DNA of 45,077 nucleotides, taken from positions 1-45,077 of the forward strand of contig CAJTOB010000020.1 of NCBI GenBank assembly GCA_910578035.1, given 5' to 3'. Source of the stretch: an uncultured Muribaculaceae bacterium. GTDB lineage: Bacteria > Bacteroidota > Bacteroidia > Bacteroidales > Muribaculaceae. The notes under the pieces are model-generated. The model was not told the origin of the DNA. It did no database searches and saw only the letters and a list, made by a program, of their open reading frames with translations. Below, piece by piece: positions 43,358 to 45,077 of this stretch. The stretch's first letter is position 1. Every line of letters begins with the position of its first letter. Made by a program: the position numbers and the translations under genes.

Positions 43358-43856
43358 AGGCTGCTTGTTTTGAGAGTTCTATTACCTCGCAATCTCTCAT
43401 GTCGGCTCCGTCTATTATCAGCCGGACGAGTGTCCGTACTTTCTGCCAGCCTTGTTGCCCGGCAGCGCCCGGATTGATGTGAAGCACCCCGAGTTCTTTG
43501 TCGTACATTACTTTGAGTATGTGGGAATGACCGTCGACCATGAGTCTTATGCCTTCTTCCCGCAAAAGTTTCTTCATGCCGGGGCTCCATCGGCCCGGGT
43601 AGCCGCCGATATGAGTCATAAGCACACGCACGCCTTCAACATCAAAAGTGAGTAGTTCGGGGCAATGACGGCGCACGGTGCCGGTGTCGACATTCCCGCA
43701 AACCGCACGTACCGGACATATTTCTTCGAGACGTCTGATTATATCGTAGTCGCCGATGTCACCCGCATGCCATATTTCATCGCAGCCTTCAAAGTAGGTG
43801 AGAAATCGGTCATCCCAATAACCGTGTGTATCGCTGAGAATTCCTATGCGTTTCAT
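43344..43856 (-). CDS. metallophosphoesterase (MJ0936/YfcE family)
   Basis: A 170-residue calcineurin-like phosphoesterase. The metal-binding motifs are in order: ILSDTHG (Asp9, His11), WHAGDIGDYD, CGNVD, MTHIGG and VDGHSH. The size fits the YfcE/MJ0936 group, known phosphodiesterases; the natural substrate is usually unknown. Its ATG overlaps the stop of the lactonase-like gene (ATGA), so it is translated from the same message. It converges on, and overlaps, the alpha/beta hydrolase gene by 14 bases. Confidence 0.92.
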   Translation of the reverse strand: MKRIGILSDTHGYWDDRFLTYFEGCDEIWHAGDIGDYDIIRRLEEICPVRAVCGNVDTGTVRRHCPELLTFDVEGVRVLMTHIGGYPGRWSPGMKKLLREEGIRLMVDGHSHILKVMYDKELGVLHINPGAAGQQGWQKVRTLVRLIIDGADMRDCEVIELSKQAASIPR

Positions 43857-44977
43857 ATAAATCTTACGAATACGGCTTTTTCCTGATTTATGCGGTGGCC
43901 TGTATCTCTGAGTGCGCCGCTTTCGGTGTCTATTTCAAAAATCCATACGGAATTATCGTCGCGGCAAGCCGCAAGGAGAAAACGGCCATCGGGCGAGAAC
44001 GTGAAGTTGCGCGGATGTGTGCCGGTATCGGTGTGGCCGATGTATGTGAGCAACCCTGTCGATTGGTCTACATCAAACCTTGCGATACCGTCGTGTTTAA
44101 GCCTCAGAGACGCGTAGAGGCGTTTCCCGTCGGGCGAAAGATGTATGTCGCCGGCGCCTCCGGCTCCTGCAGTATCGGCAGCGATGTACTGTACCGGGCA
44201 AAGGCTCTGGCCGTCGTATCTGAGCACCGTCACTTTGTCCGATAATTCGTTGATGAGATAAGCCATATCGCCTTTCTTGTTGAAAACGATATGACGCGGG
44301 CCCGAACCGGGCTCCAGCTCCACCGATTTCTCGGGAACAGATGCTATAAGCGAATCAGAGTCGCTTTTCACGGCGAACTGCCATATGCGGTCGCTGCCCA
44401 GGTCGTCGACAAGAAGATATCGGCCGTCCGGCGTAAATGCTATGCAGTGTGGATGGGAGGAATCCTGGCGCCCTTTCACCGGACCGCTTCCTTCGAAAGC
44501 CGTAAGGCTGAGACGCCAGCCGATTTGACCGTCGTCCTTGATTGGAAAAATGGCTATGTCGCCTCCGGTATAGTTGGCTGTGACGGCAAAACGACCGTCG
44601 GGCGAAATCGCTATATAACAAGGCGATGCAGAGCCTGTCGGACGCACCGAAAGAGTCTCGGCGCTGTGTCTGCCCGCATCGAGGCGAATCGCCGAGACCG
44701 AGCTTTCGTTCTCTGTGCTTTCGCAGAGGGCATAAACCAAGTCCGGGCCTGCGAATGCGGCATAAGAGGCATTCGCCACCGGTAGTGCGCACAGCAAATC
44801 TACCGAAGCCGAATCCGGGTCGAATGAATATACCTTAAGGGCGCTGTCGCCGGGCGCAGAGTAGCTGCCGACAACGAGGGTATGGCCTTGGACGCTTGTA
44901 TATGAACCGCTTGCCGGCTGTGTGCAGGCACTGCATAAGAGCGATAATCCGGCCGTCGAAGTGAGAAACAGTTTCAT
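43853..44977 (-). CDS. beta-propeller lactonase-like lipoprotein (YbhE/Pgl family)
   Basis: A 374-residue protein with a lipoprotein signal ending LCSAC (Cys18). The mature part has repeats of a seven-bladed propeller: SPCYIAISPDGRFAVTANYTGG, HPHCIAFTPDGRYLLVDDLGSD, GDIHLSPDGKRLYASLRL and HPRNFTFSPDGRFLLAACRDDN. This is the 6-phosphogluconolactonase (YbhE-type) family, but the export signal puts it outside the cytosol, so a role on another lactone or as a binding protein is possible. First of a two-gene operon with the phosphoesterase. Confidence 0.88.
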   Translation of the reverse strand: MKLFLTSTAGLSLLCSACTQPASGSYTSVQGHTLVVGSYSAPGDSALKVYSFDPDSASVDLLCALPVANASYAAFAGPDLVYALCESTENESSVSAIRLDAGRHSAETLSVRPTGSASPCYIAISPDGRFAVTANYTGGDIAIFPIKDDGQIGWRLSLTAFEGSGPVKGRQDSSHPHCIAFTPDGRYLLVDDLGSDRIWQFAVKSDSDSLIASVPEKSVELEPGSGPRHIVFNKKGDMAYLINELSDKVTVLRYDGQSLCPVQYIAADTAGAGGAGDIHLSPDGKRLYASLRLKHDGIARFDVDQSTGLLTYIGHTDTGTHPRNFTFSPDGRFLLAACRDDNSVWIFEIDTESGALRDTGHRINQEKAVFVRFI

Positions 44978-44982
44978 AAGGC

Positions 44983-44990
44983 CAAAGATA
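44983..44990 (-). promoter_or_regulatory. promoter motif 5 bases from the lactonase-like gene
   Basis: On the minus strand TATCTTTG (44990-44983) fits TAnnTTTG and is followed by only five bases (GCCTT) before the ATG at 44977. No clear -33 box is seen upstream; the right inverted repeat begins 32 bases further on. If real, the transcript is leaderless or nearly so. Confidence 0.45.
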
Positions 44991-45022
44991 CTACTTTTTA
45001 GCCGTTTTGCGATGCTTCGAGT

Positions 45023-45077
45023 TTTAGAGGTTGTTTAATAATATATGTGAAAGCACAGGCCGAAAAGTACGAGATGG
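45023..45077. repeat. right copy of the 55-bp inverted repeat
   Basis: Exact reverse complement of bases 1-55. Reading outward it begins TTTAGAGGTTGTTTAA and contains GTG at 45047 followed by ten open codons (VKAQAEKYEM), then runs off the window. It lies 33 bases upstream of the lactonase promoter motif, in unique DNA that does not resemble the left junction. Confidence 0.9.

Noticed and set aside
1..45077. CRISPR array, tRNA or rRNA genes, phage or conjugation genes
   Set aside because: No direct-repeat array, no tRNA-like cloverleaf and no integrase, capsid or Tra/Mob protein was found in reading both strands.

Overview
The window looks like one contig from a member of the Bacteroidales (Bacteroidota); a Muribaculaceae-like gut organism is my best guess, but no rRNA gene is present to settle it. 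The evidence is Bacteroidota-style promoters (TTTG about 19-22 bases before TAnnTTTG), a UpxY-type capsule antiterminator, an ExbB-ExbD-ExbD-TonB cluster, a PorT-like barrel, and an RF2 gene with the classical programmed frameshift. No rRNA, tRNA, CRISPR array, integrase or complete transposase is visible.

Layout. Bases 1-55 and 45023-45077 are a perfect 55-bp inverted repeat, so the window is unique DNA between two oppositely oriented copies of a repeated element. The left copy cuts into a gene (56-700) that is followed by a second lipoprotein-like gene (697-1905). Converging on these, on the minus strand, is a capsule or O-antigen operon of 15 genes (19708 down to 1972). It starts with a long UpxY-type antiterminator, then ugd, three glycosyltransferases with Wzx and Wzy among them, a fourth glycosyltransferase, the complete UDP-L-FucNAc pathway (CapE, CapF, CapG), a WbuB-like transferase, and an initiating phosphoglycosyltransferase. 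It ends with an acetyltransferase, an ATP-grasp ligase and a DegT aminotransferase. The central cassette (10151-17248) is visibly richer in A+T than its flanks.

From 20079 to 26728 (minus) lie mostly housekeeping genes: a DUF3298 lipoprotein, nadB, a sigma/membrane-protein pair whose sigma gene carries an in-frame stop, a PorT-like protein, a DagK-type lipid kinase and prfB. Divergent from prfB, the plus-strand run 26811-36568 has nine tightly packed or overlapping genes. These are relA (hydrolase site lost), a lipoprotein, rfbB, rfbA, an FdtA/QdtA-type ketoisomerase, an FdtB/QdtB-type aminotransferase, mtaB, an LpxL-like acyltransferase and a GT2 glycosyltransferase. The central four genes make a dTDP-3-amino-3,6-dideoxyhexose.

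The exbB-exbD-exbD-tonB operon (36918-40266) has a good promoter and a strong terminator. It is followed by a GH3 beta-glucosidase, an alpha/beta hydrolase, and, on the minus strand, a phosphodiesterase and a beta-propeller lactonase-like lipoprotein. The hydrolase and the lactonase-like gene have promoter motifs only 5-6 bases before their start codons.

Together the window encodes surface-glycan synthesis (two nucleotide-sugar modules, capsule polymerisation and export), envelope energy transduction, and translation or stringent-response functions. I see no clear new defence or mobile system. The observations most worth checking are the inverted repeats, the long UpxY protein without UpxZ, the nonsense-interrupted sigma gene, the GNAT/ATP-grasp/aminotransferase module, and the linkage of relA to glycan genes.
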